64,000 nucleotides of DNA from Dactylosporangium sucinum (GTDB taxonomy: Bacteria > Actinomycetota > Actinomycetes > Mycobacteriales > Micromonosporaceae): assembly GCF_014647515.1 (NCBI RefSeq), contig NZ_BMPI01000011.1:124001-188000 (forward strand). The letters are read 5' to 3'. Of this stretch, positions 18,828 to 29,813 are shown one piece after another. Position 1 is the first letter of the stretch, and each line of letters opens with the position of its first letter. The notes under the pieces are model-generated. The model was not told the origin of the DNA. It ran no database searches and saw only the letters and a program-made list of their open reading frames with translations. The position numbers were made by a program, and so were the translations under genes.

Positions 18828-19614
18828 CAGCGGCGGCGGTACCGCCGGCCGCCCGCAGGCCGACGGTGAGGTCCCCGGCGTCGGGGTGGTACGCGTGGTC
18901 GACCACCCACCGGTCGGTGATCGCGGCCGCGATCCGGGCGATCGTGGCCGCGTCGACGTACAGCTCGTCGGGCGCCTTGTCGGCCGCCCGCCGGTGCGCG
19001 CTGAGGAAGGTGGCGGCGGCCGCTCGCGCGGAATTGTCGTACATGGCCTCCAGAATGGGGAGGAAGTAGAGGGGGTCGTCCGGGTCCTGGAACTGGAAGA
19101 TCCCACTGGCGAGCACGTAGTCGTAGGTGCGCTCCGGCCGGAAGTCGAGGTCGACCAGGCGGACGTCCGGCACACCGCGGCTCGACGCCAGCTCGACCAT
19201 GCGCGGGTCGATGTCTGTCCCCACGTAGGTGAACGGGAGGTCCAGTTTGGTGAGGTGGAAGTAGAGGTCGCCGGGGCCGCACCCCCAGTCGAGGACGGTG
19301 CCGCCGGCGAAGGCGGTGGCGCGCAGCAAGGCGTCGAAGCGGATCCGCTGCAGCGCGGCACTGCCCCAGCCGGCCAGCCGCCAGGCCGGGTCGACCCCGC
19401 CGGCTCCGCCGAGCGCGGCGGGCCCGCCGAGTGGGCCCTCGGTGGACCCGCCGCGCAGGCCCTCGGTGGACTTGGCGGGCTCGTTGGGCTCGTTGGGCTC
19501 GTTGGGCGCACTGGGCTTGTTGGGCGCGCTGGGCTCGGTGGGCTCGGTGGCGAACAGGTCGTCGTGGAAGGCCGAGATCAGGGACGCCCGGACCGTGGTG
19601 CGCCGGTCAGGCAT
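18787..19614 (-). CDS. class I SAM-dependent methyltransferase
   Basis: This 275-aa protein has the SAM-binding motif I VLDWGCGPGDLYFHL (~107), motif II YVGTDIDPRMVELAS and post-II RTYDYVLASGIFQFQDP, i.e. a Rossmann-fold methyltransferase; the substrate is unknown. Residues ~22-70 are low complexity with EP(N/S)(E/A)P-type repeats, encoded by 9-bp tandem repeats at 19478-19550. The start overlaps the stop of the upstream double nucleotidyltransferase by 8 nt, so both are co-translated; the pair suggests a joint role in modifying one substrate, possibly RNA (inference). Confidence 0.85.
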   Translation of the reverse strand: MPDRRTTVRASLISAFHDDLFATEPTEPSAPNKPSAPNEPNEPNEPAKSTEGLRGGSTEGPLGGPAALGGAGGVDPAWRLAGWGSAALQRIRFDALLRATAFAGGTVLDWGCGPGDLYFHLTKLDLPFTYVGTDIDPRMVELASSRGVPDVRLVDLDFRPERTYDYVLASGIFQFQDPDDPLYFLPILEAMYDNSARAAAATFLSAHRRAADKAPDELYVDAATIARIAAAITDRWVVDHAYHPDAGDLTVGLRAAGGTAAAVRASGSAPSPPRP

Positions 19615-21178
19615 GGCCGAGGCGGGTTCGGATCAGGAGGGCCTCCAGGGCGTCGCCGGCCGACGGGGCCGCCGGGAGGGCGGAGGTGTCGCGGGCCGCT
19701 TCGAGGGTCGCGGTCAGGGACTCGACGTCGTCCGCCAGGCGGTCGCGGCTGACCAGGTCGGCGGGGAGGAGGTGATGCTCGCCGGCCCGCTTCGCCTCGA
19801 TCATGTCGGCGATGTACGGGAGGGATGCCAGCGGGCGGAGGTCGGCCTGGATCTCGCCGGTGCGCATGAGGTGGATGCCGGTGTGCAGGACGCGCAGGGT
19901 GTACAGGGCGGGCTTCAGCTCGCCGGTCTTCTGGAAGAGCTGCCACTGGCCGGCCGCGAAACCCAGGTAGTGGTGCGCGTGCCGGGAGGTGACGCAGTGG
20001 CGCGACAGGGCGGCCAGCTCGTCGTGCAGCTCGGAGGTGCGCACGACCAGCGGTGAGAGTAGCTGCTCCAGCACGTAGCCGTTGGGCCTCAGCAGCAGCC
20101 GGATGAACTTCGCGAGCTCCTGGGCGACCACGTCGAGCTCCATGCAATCGCGTTCGCCGCCGGACTGGACGGTCTCCGGGCCGGTGTGCAGGCCGACCAC
20201 CTCGGCGAGCGGCAGGAGGTGGCACGCGCGCAGGTCGAGGTCGGAGTCCACGGACGCGAAGCCGTACAGGTGCGCGCCGCTCACTGTGGCGAACACCACC
20301 GGGTACGCCAGCTCGTCGACCACCTCCCCGGCCCAGCCCGGCACGCCCGCCGCCACCGCCGCGGGAGGGAGGGGCGCAAGAGAGAGGGTCGCGGGAGCAG
20401 AGGTCGCGGGAGCAGGAGTCGCGGGAGCAGAGGCGGTGGGAGCAGAGGCCGTGGGCGTCCGGTGGGCGAAGGGCGCTGCGGAGCGCGCGGGCGCCGACGT
20501 GGTTGCCGACCGGGAGCGGGCTGTGACCAGGAACGCTTCGACCGTGGCGTGGTCGGGGGCGTCCGGGAGGGTGGTCGATGCCGCCGCCGACTCCAGGTCT
20601 GCTTCCAGGGACTCGGCCAGGGTCGCGAATGCCTCCCAGGTCAGGTCGCCCCGGCGGATGGACAGGAGTTCCTCGCGCCACCGGGTGACGTCCACCAGGA
20701 TCTCGGCCTCGCGCAGGACGTGGGCGCCCGCCCGCAGGAGGCGGGCCATGTGCATGGCCTGCTTCCACCGCACCTGGCCCGTCTTCGCCCGGGTCGTGGT
20801 CAGCTTGGCCAGCTGGTCCCTGGCGTAGTCGCCGTACGTGCGCGCCGTGCGGCGGGACAGGAACGCCGCGCGGATCGACAGCAGGTCGCGGCCCGCCTCC
20901 GTCACCCGCTCGACCAGCGGGGACCACAGGCACTCCAGGACCGTGGGATTGGCCGACAGGGCCAGGGTGCAGGCCCGTTCCAGCTCCCAGCTGAACTGCT
21001 CCGGCAGCGGGCCCTCCACGTGCGTCGGGGGCTTCCGTAGCGGCCAGAAGGACGGGGTCGGGGCCTGGAACACGCCGCGGCGGTCCGTGTCGGACGACTC
21101 GCCGGCCAGGCCGTAGGCGCGGGATCCGACGATGGCGGAATAGATCGTGTGCGACGCCACGATGGTCAGATCATGCAC
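19607..21178 (-). CDS. tandem RlaP-like nucleotidyltransferase (two pol-beta domains)
   Basis: This 523-aa protein contains two copies of the predicted nucleotidyltransferase domain of COG3541/RlaP. Copy 1 (~10-240) has VGSRAYGLAGESSDTDRRG with the D-x-D pair, then SANPTVLECLWSPLV. Copy 2 (~285-480) has SGAHLYGFASVDSDLDLRA, CMELDVVAQELAKFIRLLL and NGYVLEQLLSPLV. A Pro/Ala/Thr/Ser linker with hexapeptide repeats joins them (DNA 20388-20464). RlaP proteins are pol-beta-fold enzymes associated with RNA repair genes; biochemical role here is unproven. GTG 21178 is preceded by TAGGCT at leaderless distance. It overlaps the downstream methyltransferase. Confidence 0.85.
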   Translation of the reverse strand: MHDLTIVASHTIYSAIVGSRAYGLAGESSDTDRRGVFQAPTPSFWPLRKPPTHVEGPLPEQFSWELERACTLALSANPTVLECLWSPLVERVTEAGRDLLSIRAAFLSRRTARTYGDYARDQLAKLTTTRAKTGQVRWKQAMHMARLLRAGAHVLREAEILVDVTRWREELLSIRRGDLTWEAFATLAESLEADLESAAASTTLPDAPDHATVEAFLVTARSRSATTSAPARSAAPFAHRTPTASAPTASAPATPAPATSAPATLSLAPLPPAAVAAGVPGWAGEVVDELAYPVVFATVSGAHLYGFASVDSDLDLRACHLLPLAEVVGLHTGPETVQSGGERDCMELDVVAQELAKFIRLLLRPNGYVLEQLLSPLVVRTSELHDELAALSRHCVTSRHAHHYLGFAAGQWQLFQKTGELKPALYTLRVLHTGIHLMRTGEIQADLRPLASLPYIADMIEAKRAGEHHLLPADLVSRDRLADDVESLTATLEAARDTSALPAAPSAGDALEALLIRTRLGHA

Positions 21179-21197
21179 GGTTGGTAGCCTAGGGGTG
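21163..21197. promoter_or_regulatory. bidirectional promoter with overlapping -10 boxes
   Basis: TAGCCT (21185-21190, plus) and TAGGCT (21191-21186, minus) share five positions in the symmetric core TAGCCTA. The plus box has TGGTCA 16 bp upstream (21163-21168) and would start at ~21197 just before the riboswitch. The minus box lies 7 nt before the GTG at 21178, which would be leaderless. Confidence 0.5.
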
Positions 21198-21204
21198 CCG
21201 GCAA

Positions 21205-21345
21205 TACCCGCGCGGGAGAGATCGCCGTCCCGGAAAGGACGACAGACGGCGGCGCCGAAGGGGCAAATCCTCCCCGGAACCTCTCAGGCAGAAGGACCGC
21301 GTCGGGTTGGCACCTCTGGAGTCTGCAGTGTCTGCGACAGAGGGG
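21205..21345 (+). promoter_or_regulatory. glycine riboswitch, single aptamer with 3' ghost stem
   Basis: The aptamer spans 21211-21301: P1 CGCGG/CCGCG closes conserved GGGAGAGATC, GCGCCGAAGGGGCAAA and CCTCTCAGGCAGAAGGACC. Downstream, CCTCTG (21313-21318) pairs with CAGAGG (21338-21343) around a small GCAG/CTGC hairpin, the layout of the helper 'ghost' aptamer of singlet glycine riboswitches. It lies in the gcvP leader, so glycine probably turns on gcvP (known behaviour of the class). Confidence 0.93.
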
Positions 21346-21393
21346 GAGGAGCACCGCATCCCTGCCCCGAAAAAGACCCAGAAGAGTGTGGCT

Positions 21394-24213
<2,820 letters not shown>

Positions 24214-24230
24214 AAGTTACGAAGCGTAGT

Positions 24231-24263
24231 GGCCTGATCGCTACGGTGTGTAGCGGTCAGGCC
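24231..24263. terminator. hairpin between gcvP and DUF5999 genes
   Basis: GGCCTGATCGCTAC (24231-24244) pairs with GTAGCGGTCAGGCC (24250-24263) with one G-U type mismatch and a 5-nt loop. It starts 18 bp after the gcvP stop and overlaps the stop of the convergent small gene, so it can end both transcripts. Confidence 0.65.
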
Positions 24264-24466
24264 GCCTCGACCAGGACGTGGCGGGCCGGGCCGCGGTGCG
24301 GCTCGATCACGCTGCAGTCGGGCAGCAGTTCGCCCGTGTCCTCGAAGAAGATCACGCCGTTGCACAGCAGGCTCCACCCCTGCTCGGGGTGTGCGGCCGT
24401 GACGCGTGCGGCTTCCCGGTCGGTGTCGTCGGCGGATGGACAGGCTGGTTGGTGCTGGCAGAGCAT
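24257..24466 (-). CDS. DUF5999 family small protein
   Basis: This 69-aa protein (MLCQHQPACPSADDTDREAA..., HPEQGWSLLCNGVIFFEDTGELLPD, EPHR) matches what I know of the actinobacterial DUF5999 family, whose members start with a CQHxPxCP motif and end shortly after an EPHRP-like segment. The closely spaced Cys/His residues suggest metal binding, which is inference; no function is established. It is transcribed against gcvP and shares a terminator hairpin with it. Start ATG 24466. Confidence 0.85.
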   Translation of the reverse strand: MLCQHQPACPSADDTDREAARVTAAHPEQGWSLLCNGVIFFEDTGELLPDCSVIEPHRGPARHVLVEAA

Positions 24467-24598
24467 CGGGGGTCTCCGATTGAGAGGTTCAGTTGAGGCC
24501 TGTGTGGTTCTTCACATGACCAGTGATGCACGCTACTACGGCCAACGACACGATTTCGAACACGTGACGGCACAACTTGGGGATAATCCACCCTTCGT

Positions 24599-25789
24599 AT
24601 GAGCACATTAGGACCGGTCGTCGGGTACCGGCGCGGGTCGGTGGATCTTCACCCGCCCGGGCTACCAACCGCGTGTCGCGCATATATATGGGAGCGCTCC
24701 CGGCTGGAGTGGCATTCCCGGGACGGTGGCGACCCTCTTCGATTGCTCTGCGACTTCCTGGCGTCACACGGTGTTCAGATTTCGGACTTTTCGGGTTCAC
24801 CCTCCGTGACCGACCGATCGGTGTGCGGGGCGGCGGTGCTGTTGTCGCCACCCTCCGTGACCGCCTCGCCGGCCCCGGCGGTGCCGGATCTGGCGGCCGT
24901 CGTCTATGAGCACCGTCACAGTGTCGGAATGGAAGTTGCACGCCGGCCGGGGGCCGTCACGGGGCCCTGGACGCCCAGTTGGACGCCCGAGGAGCACGCG
25001 GCGGCGGTCCAGGCGGTCCGGGAGGCGATCGCCCGCGGAGACGTCTACGTCGTGAACCTGGTCGGCCACGCGAGCGCCCCGTTCTCCGGGGACCCGCGGG
25101 AGGCGCTCGCCCGGCTCGCCGGCCTTCCGGGCGCGAAGTACGGGGGAGTGCTCCACGGGGACGACTGGTGGGTCGCCTCGGCCTCGCCCGAGACGCTCGT
25201 CGAGGTGGCCGGGGGCCGGGTCACCACGCGGCCGATCAAGGGCACCCGGCCGGCCACCCCCGAGGGGCGGGCCGAGCTGCTCGCCTCCGCGAAGGAGCGG
25301 GCCGAGCACGTCATGATCGTCGACCTGGAGCGCAACGACCTCGGCCGGGTCGCCCGCACCGGCTCCGTCCGGGTCGACGAGCTGTTCGCGATCCGGCGCT
25401 GGTCCGGGCTCTGGCAGGCCGAGTCCACCGTCAGCGCCGAGCTGCGCGACGGGGTCGGCCTGGCCGAGCTCCTGGCCGCCGTCTGGCCCGGCGGCTCGGT
25501 CACCGGCGCGCCGAAACGCGCCGCCGTCGAGGTCGCCGGCCGCCTCGAACCCGTCGGCCGGGGACCGAGCATGGGGGCGTTCGGCTGGATCGGGCACGAC
25601 CACACTGGGCGAGCCAGCGTGGATCTCGGGCTTTCCATCCGTACCGCCGCGATCTCCGCGAACCGGGCACACCTCTGGGCCGGCGGAGGGATCGTCTGGG
25701 ACAGCGACCCGCGGGCCGAGGTGGCCGAGGCCGCCGCCAAGACGGCGCCGCTCAAGCGCGCGCTCAGTGGTGGTCGCGCCGCAGGGTGA
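24599..25789 (+). CDS. pabB: aminodeoxychorismate synthase component I (PabB-type chorismate-binding enzyme)
   Basis: This 396-aa chorismate-utilising enzyme shows SASPETLVEV, RPIKGTRPATPEGRAELLAS, KERAEHVMIVDLERNDLGRVA, WPGGSVTGAPKRAAVEVAGRLEP and YG-like GAFGWIGH. Lys214 in PIKGT is the residue that distinguishes PabB from anthranilate synthase and isochorismate synthase, so 4-amino-4-deoxychorismate for folate or p-aminobenzoate is the likely product; pabA/pabC are not adjacent. The first ~40 residues are weakly supported and a perfect GGGAGCGCTCCC palindrome lies within them, so the true start may be downstream. The 3' end overlaps the convergent gene by 26 bp. Confidence 0.88.
   Translation: MSTLGPVVGYRRGSVDLHPPGLPTACRAYIWERSRLEWHSRDGGDPLRLLCDFLASHGVQISDFSGSPSVTDRSVCGAAVLLSPPSVTASPAPAVPDLAAVVYEHRHSVGMEVARRPGAVTGPWTPSWTPEEHAAAVQAVREAIARGDVYVVNLVGHASAPFSGDPREALARLAGLPGAKYGGVLHGDDWWVASASPETLVEVAGGRVTTRPIKGTRPATPEGRAELLASAKERAEHVMIVDLERNDLGRVARTGSVRVDELFAIRRWSGLWQAESTVSAELRDGVGLAELLAAVWPGGSVTGAPKRAAVEVAGRLEPVGRGPSMGAFGWIGHDHTGRASVDLGLSIRTAAISANRAHLWAGGGIVWDSDPRAEVAEAAAKTAPLKRALSGGRAAG
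24689..24702 (+). promoter_or_regulatory. LacI/CebR-type palindrome
   Basis: TGGGAGCGCTCCCG contains the perfect palindrome GGGAGCGCTCCC, the core of operators bound by actinobacterial LacI-family sugar repressors, preceded by an AT-rich run (CATATATAT, 24681-24689) unusual for this genome. It lies inside the annotated 5' end of pabB. Confidence 0.4.
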
Positions 25790-26420
25790 CCTGCAACGCC
25801 CGCTCCGACGGGTCGGGCTGGGCGGTGAACGACGAGAAGAGCGTGCACGACAGCGGCGCGTCGGGTGTGCGGACCGCGTGGGCGATGAGGTGCGGCGAGT
25901 CCCAGTGCACCCGCGGCAGCTCCTGGCTCGGGCCGAAGCACGCGTCGAGCTCGGCCCGGGTCAGCGCCGGCTCGGCGAACCGGATCTCCACCGTGGACAG
26001 CCCGGCCCGATCGTTCATGCACAGCTGCAGCCAGGCGGTGCCGGGCGGGCTCGGCTGCACGAAGAGCCGCCCGAAGTCGTCCTGGGTCGGCGCCGGCAGC
26101 CCCAGCAGCGCGGCCACCTCGGCGGCGTGCTCGGTCGTCACCCCGCAGATCCGCCGCGCCCACGTCCACAGCAGGTCGGTCGTCACCGGACGCGCCACGA
26201 GGTCCAGCAGGTGCGACGGCACCGGCGGGCGGCGCCACACCGGCGGCCAGTCGTCGAGGTCGACCAGCTCGGCGCCGTCCACGAGCAGCGTGTACAGCGG
26301 CTCGGCCGGGAAGTCGTTGACCCGCACGGTGAGGCTGCGCCCGTCCACCTCGGCGTGGTAGGGAAACTCGCCGTCGCCCGAGTGCTCCCACCGGATGGGA
26401 GTGACGGTCAGATCGCGCAT
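25764..26420 (-). CDS. hypothetical protein
   Basis: This 218-aa soluble protein is not one I recognise. It starts MRDLTVTPIRWEHSGDGEFPYHAEVDGRSLTVRVNDFPAEPLYTLLVDG, a beta-rich domain, followed by helices (HLLDLVARPVTTDLLWTWARRICG) and RLFVQPSPPGTAWLQLCMNDRAGLSTVEIRF. No signal peptide or membrane segment is visible. ATG 26420 is preferred to an earlier in-frame start at 26507 because GAGG lies ~9 nt upstream and the preceding residues look non-coding. It is divergent from the MFS gene (123-bp gap) and convergent with pabB. Confidence 0.75.
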   Translation of the reverse strand: MRDLTVTPIRWEHSGDGEFPYHAEVDGRSLTVRVNDFPAEPLYTLLVDGAELVDLDDWPPVWRRPPVPSHLLDLVARPVTTDLLWTWARRICGVTTEHAAEVAALLGLPAPTQDDFGRLFVQPSPPGTAWLQLCMNDRAGLSTVEIRFAEPALTRAELDACFGPSQELPRVHWDSPHLIAHAVRTPDAPLSCTLFSSFTAQPDPSERALQVTLRRDHH

Positions 26421-26542
26421 GACGGGGATCCTCAGAACGGCAAAGCGGTCGCCGACAGCGTATGGCCTGTCCGCAAGGCCACACTTGAGGCCGGTCACAG
26501 TCGGCACACTTCGGGGAGCCCAGCCGATAGCGTCGGATCGCC

Positions 26543-27787
26543 ATGCGCCGCTACCTGATCTGGGCCGTCGGGCTCGCCGCCTACGTCGTCGCCGTCTTCC
26601 ACCGCTCCTCGCTCAGCGTCGCCGGGATCGCCGCGGCCGAGCGCCTCGGGGTCGGCACGGCCCTGCTCGCCATGCTGTCCGTGGCCCAGCTCGCGGTCTA
26701 CGCCGGCATGCAGATCCCGGTCGGCGTGCTGCTCGACCGGTACGGCTCGCGGAAGCTGCTCGCCGCCGGCGGCCTGCTCATGGTGGCCGGCCAGCTGCTG
26801 TTCGCCTACGCCCACGACCTCGGCCCGGCCGTCGCGGCCCGGGTGCTCATCGGCGTCGGCGACGCGATGACGTTCATCAGCGTGCTGCGGATCGTCGCCC
26901 TGTGGTTCCCGCCGGCCAGGAACCCGCTGCTGGTCCAGCTGACCGGCATGATCGGCCAGCTCGGCGCGCTGTCCAGCGCCGCGCCGCTGGTGTTCCTGCT
27001 GCGCCAGGAGGGCTGGACGGCGACGTTCGCCGGCGCCGCCGCCCTGGGCGCCGCGGTCGTGGCGCTGGTGGTGGCCGCGCTGCGCGACGCGCCGGCCGGG
27101 GTGTCCACGGCGCCGCCCGCCGAGCTGGGGCTGCGCGACGCGTGGGCCGAGCCCGGCACGCGGCTGGGCCTGTGGACCCACTTCGTCACCCAGTTCTCCG
27201 GCTGCGTGTTCGCGCTGCTGTGGGGGTACCCGTTCCTGACCCAGGGCGAGGGGCTGTCCCCGCAGACGGCGGCGCTGCTGCTGTCGCTGCTGACCGTCGG
27301 CGGCATCGTCCTCGGGCCGCTGGTCGGGCACTTCTGCGGGCGCCTGCCGTACCACCGCTCCAGCCTCGTCCTCGCCATCGTCGGCAGCTCGGCCGCCGCG
27401 TGGGGCGCGGTGCTGCTGTGGCCGGGCCGCGCGCCGCTGTGGCTGCTGGTCGCGCTGGTGCTGGTGCTCGCCGTCAACGGCCCCGGCTCGATGATCGGCT
27501 TCGACTACGCCCGCTCGTTCAACCCCGCCGCCCGCCTCGGCGGCGCGACCGGCATCGTCAACGTCGGCGGGTTCGTCGCGTCGATCGTGCTCATCGTCGC
27601 CATCGGCGTCCTGCTCGACGTCCGGACCGCCCCGGGCGCGGACCACCCGTCGCTGGGCACCTTCAAGTGGGCGTTCGCCATGCAGTACCTCGTGTGGGGC
27701 TTCGGCGCGGCCCAGGTCTTCCGCTACCGCCGCACCACCCGCCGCCGGATGGCCGCCGCGGCCGCCCTGGCCACGGCGGCCGCCTGA
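26543..27787 (+). CDS. MFS transporter
   Basis: This 414-aa polytopic protein has about 12 hydrophobic segments and the MFS loop 2-3 motif GVLLDRYGSRKLLAAGG (~68-84). TM1 has the sequence YLIWAVGLAAYVVAVFHRSSLSVAG, which resembles nitrate/nitrite-type or general MFS members annotated in actinobacteria; the substrate is unknown. Its TGA directly abuts the stop of the convergent peptidase gene (TGATCA). Start ATG 26543. Confidence 0.88.
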   Translation: MRRYLIWAVGLAAYVVAVFHRSSLSVAGIAAAERLGVGTALLAMLSVAQLAVYAGMQIPVGVLLDRYGSRKLLAAGGLLMVAGQLLFAYAHDLGPAVAARVLIGVGDAMTFISVLRIVALWFPPARNPLLVQLTGMIGQLGALSSAAPLVFLLRQEGWTATFAGAAALGAAVVALVVAALRDAPAGVSTAPPAELGLRDAWAEPGTRLGLWTHFVTQFSGCVFALLWGYPFLTQGEGLSPQTAALLLSLLTVGGIVLGPLVGHFCGRLPYHRSSLVLAIVGSSAAAWGAVLLWPGRAPLWLLVALVLVLAVNGPGSMIGFDYARSFNPAARLGGATGIVNVGGFVASIVLIVAIGVLLDVRTAPGADHPSLGTFKWAFAMQYLVWGFGAAQVFRYRRTTRRRMAAAAALATAAA

Positions 27788-29809
27788 TCAGCGGCTGAGG
27801 GTCCGCCACAGGAACTCGAACGCGAGCGCCCACTTGAACGCCAGCTGCGCGTTGTCCGCGGCGCCGCCGTGGCCGCCCTCGATGTTCTCGTAGTACGTGA
27901 CGTCCTTGCCCTCCGCGCGCAGCAGCGCCACCATCTTGCGCGCGTGGCCGGGGTGCACCCGGTCGTCGCGGGTCGAGGTGGTGATGAGCACCGGCGGGTA
28001 CGGCACGGCGGCCCGCACGTTCTGGTACGGCGAGAACAGCCGCAGGTAGGCCCAGTCGTCCGGGTCGTCGGGGTCGCCGTACTCGGCCATCCAGGACGCG
28101 CCGGCCAGCAGCAGGTGGTACCGCCTCATGTCCAGCAGCGGCACCGCGCAGACGACCGCGCCGAACAGCTCCGGGTAGCGGGTCAGCATCACGCCCATGA
28201 GCAGGCCGCCGTTGGAGCCGCCCTCGATGCCGAGCTGCGCGCGGGTGGTGATGCCCCGCTCCACCAGGTCGGCGGCGACGGCGGCGAAGTCCTCGTAGGC
28301 GCGGGGCCGGTTCTCGCGCAGCGCGGAGCGGTGCCACTGCGGGCCGTACTCGCCGCCGCCGCGGATGTTCGCCACCACGTACGTGCCGCCGCGGGCCAGC
28401 CAGCCGCGGCCGACGATCGCGCTGTACGCCGGGACGCGGGACACCTCGAAGCCGCCGTAGCCGCTCAGCAGCGTCGGGCCCGGCCCGGCCTCCGGGCGCC
28501 CGACGACGAAGTAGGGGACCTGCGTGCCGTCGGCCGACGTGGCGAAGAACTGCCGCGTCGTGATGCCCTCCGCGTCGAAGTACGCCGGACCCTGTTTGAG
28601 GATCGTCGGACCCTCGCCGCCGAGGACGCCGTGGCGCAGCGTCGGCGGGAGCGTGAACCCGCTGGACAGCAGCAGATACTGGTCGTCGGTGTCGGCGTTG
28701 GTGTTCCACACGTCGGTCTGGCCGAGCTCGCTGCCGAGCACGGTCCGCCGCCACTGCCCGTCGTCGTGGGTGAGCAGCTCCAGGCGGCTCTGGACGTCGG
28801 CGAGCAGCACGAGGACGAGGCCGTTGCGGGTCCAGTCGGCGTAGCTCAGCGACGTGTGCGGGTCGGGGGTGAACAGCACGGTGAGGTCGCGCCCGCCGGC
28901 CAGGTAGTCGTCGAGGTTCGCGACGAGCAGCGAGCCCGCCGGGTGCGTCGCGCCGGCGACCTCCCAGTCGGTGCGGACCCGGATGAGCAGCCACTCGCGG
29001 TGCACGTCGACGCCGGCGTCGTCGGGCACGTCGAGCTCGGTGAGCGTGCCGTCGCGCAGCAGGTGCCGCCTGGCGTGGAAGAAGTCGGTCGAGCGGCGGA
29101 TGACCGCCCGGTGCCCGGGCGCGGACGGGTCGGTCGAGGCGCGCACGGAGACGTCGTCGGCCTCGCCCTCGAAGACCAGCTCGGCGTCGGCGAGCGGGGT
29201 GCCACGCTTCCACCGGCGCACCTGCCGCGGGTAGCCCGACGACGTCATCGAGCCGGGGCCGGTGTCGGTGCCGACGTAGATGTGGTCCTCGTCGATCCAG
29301 CTGACGTCGCTCTTGGCCTCCGGCAGGGTGAAGCCGTCGGCCACGAACTGCAGCGCGACGAGGTCGAACTCGCGCACCACGGCCGCGTCGGCGCCGCCCC
29401 GCGACAGCGAGACCAGGCAGCGCCGCTCACCCGGGCGCAGGTAGTCGGCGCCCTGCCAGACCCAGTTCTCGCCCTCCGCGGCGGCGAGCGCGTCGAGGTC
29501 GAGGACGGTCTCCCAGCGCGGCTCGGGGGCGCGGTACTCCTCGAGGGTGGTGCGCCGCCACAGGCCGCGCGGGTGCTCGGCGTCCTTCCACAGGTTGTAG
29601 ACGCGCTCGCCGTGCCAGGCGATCATCGGGATGCGGTCGTCGGCGTCGAGGACGGCGCGGATGCCGTCGCGCAGCCCGGCGAACCGATCATTGCCGGTCA
29701 GGGCCTCGGTGGTCTCGGCGTTGCGGGCTCGGACCCAGGCCAGGGCCTCCTCGCCCGCGACGTCTTCCAGCCAGAGGTACTCGTCGTCCCGGGTGATCGT
29801 TTCCGTCAT
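27788..29809 (-). CDS. prolyl oligopeptidase, S9A family
   Basis: This 673-aa serine peptidase cleaves short peptides after Pro (family knowledge). It has the N-terminal YLWLEDVAGEEALAWVRARN signature, a beta-propeller (~60-400), and the alpha/beta hydrolase domain with nucleophile S532 in IEGGSNGGLLMGV, Asp in TSTRDDRVHPGHARKM and His in NIEGGHGGAADN. No signal peptide, so cytoplasmic. It follows the GGDEF-EAL gene by 4 nt on the same strand and may be co-transcribed with it. Length is normal (650-720 aa). Confidence 0.94.
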   Translation of the reverse strand: MTETITRDDEYLWLEDVAGEEALAWVRARNAETTEALTGNDRFAGLRDGIRAVLDADDRIPMIAWHGERVYNLWKDAEHPRGLWRRTTLEEYRAPEPRWETVLDLDALAAAEGENWVWQGADYLRPGERRCLVSLSRGGADAAVVREFDLVALQFVADGFTLPEAKSDVSWIDEDHIYVGTDTGPGSMTSSGYPRQVRRWKRGTPLADAELVFEGEADDVSVRASTDPSAPGHRAVIRRSTDFFHARRHLLRDGTLTELDVPDDAGVDVHREWLLIRVRTDWEVAGATHPAGSLLVANLDDYLAGGRDLTVLFTPDPHTSLSYADWTRNGLVLVLLADVQSRLELLTHDDGQWRRTVLGSELGQTDVWNTNADTDDQYLLLSSGFTLPPTLRHGVLGGEGPTILKQGPAYFDAEGITTRQFFATSADGTQVPYFVVGRPEAGPGPTLLSGYGGFEVSRVPAYSAIVGRGWLARGGTYVVANIRGGGEYGPQWHRSALRENRPRAYEDFAAVAADLVERGITTRAQLGIEGGSNGGLLMGVMLTRYPELFGAVVCAVPLLDMRRYHLLLAGASWMAEYGDPDDPDDWAYLRLFSPYQNVRAAVPYPPVLITTSTRDDRVHPGHARKMVALLRAEGKDVTYYENIEGGHGGAADNAQLAFKWALAFEFLWRTLSR

Positions 29810-29813
29810 CCGA

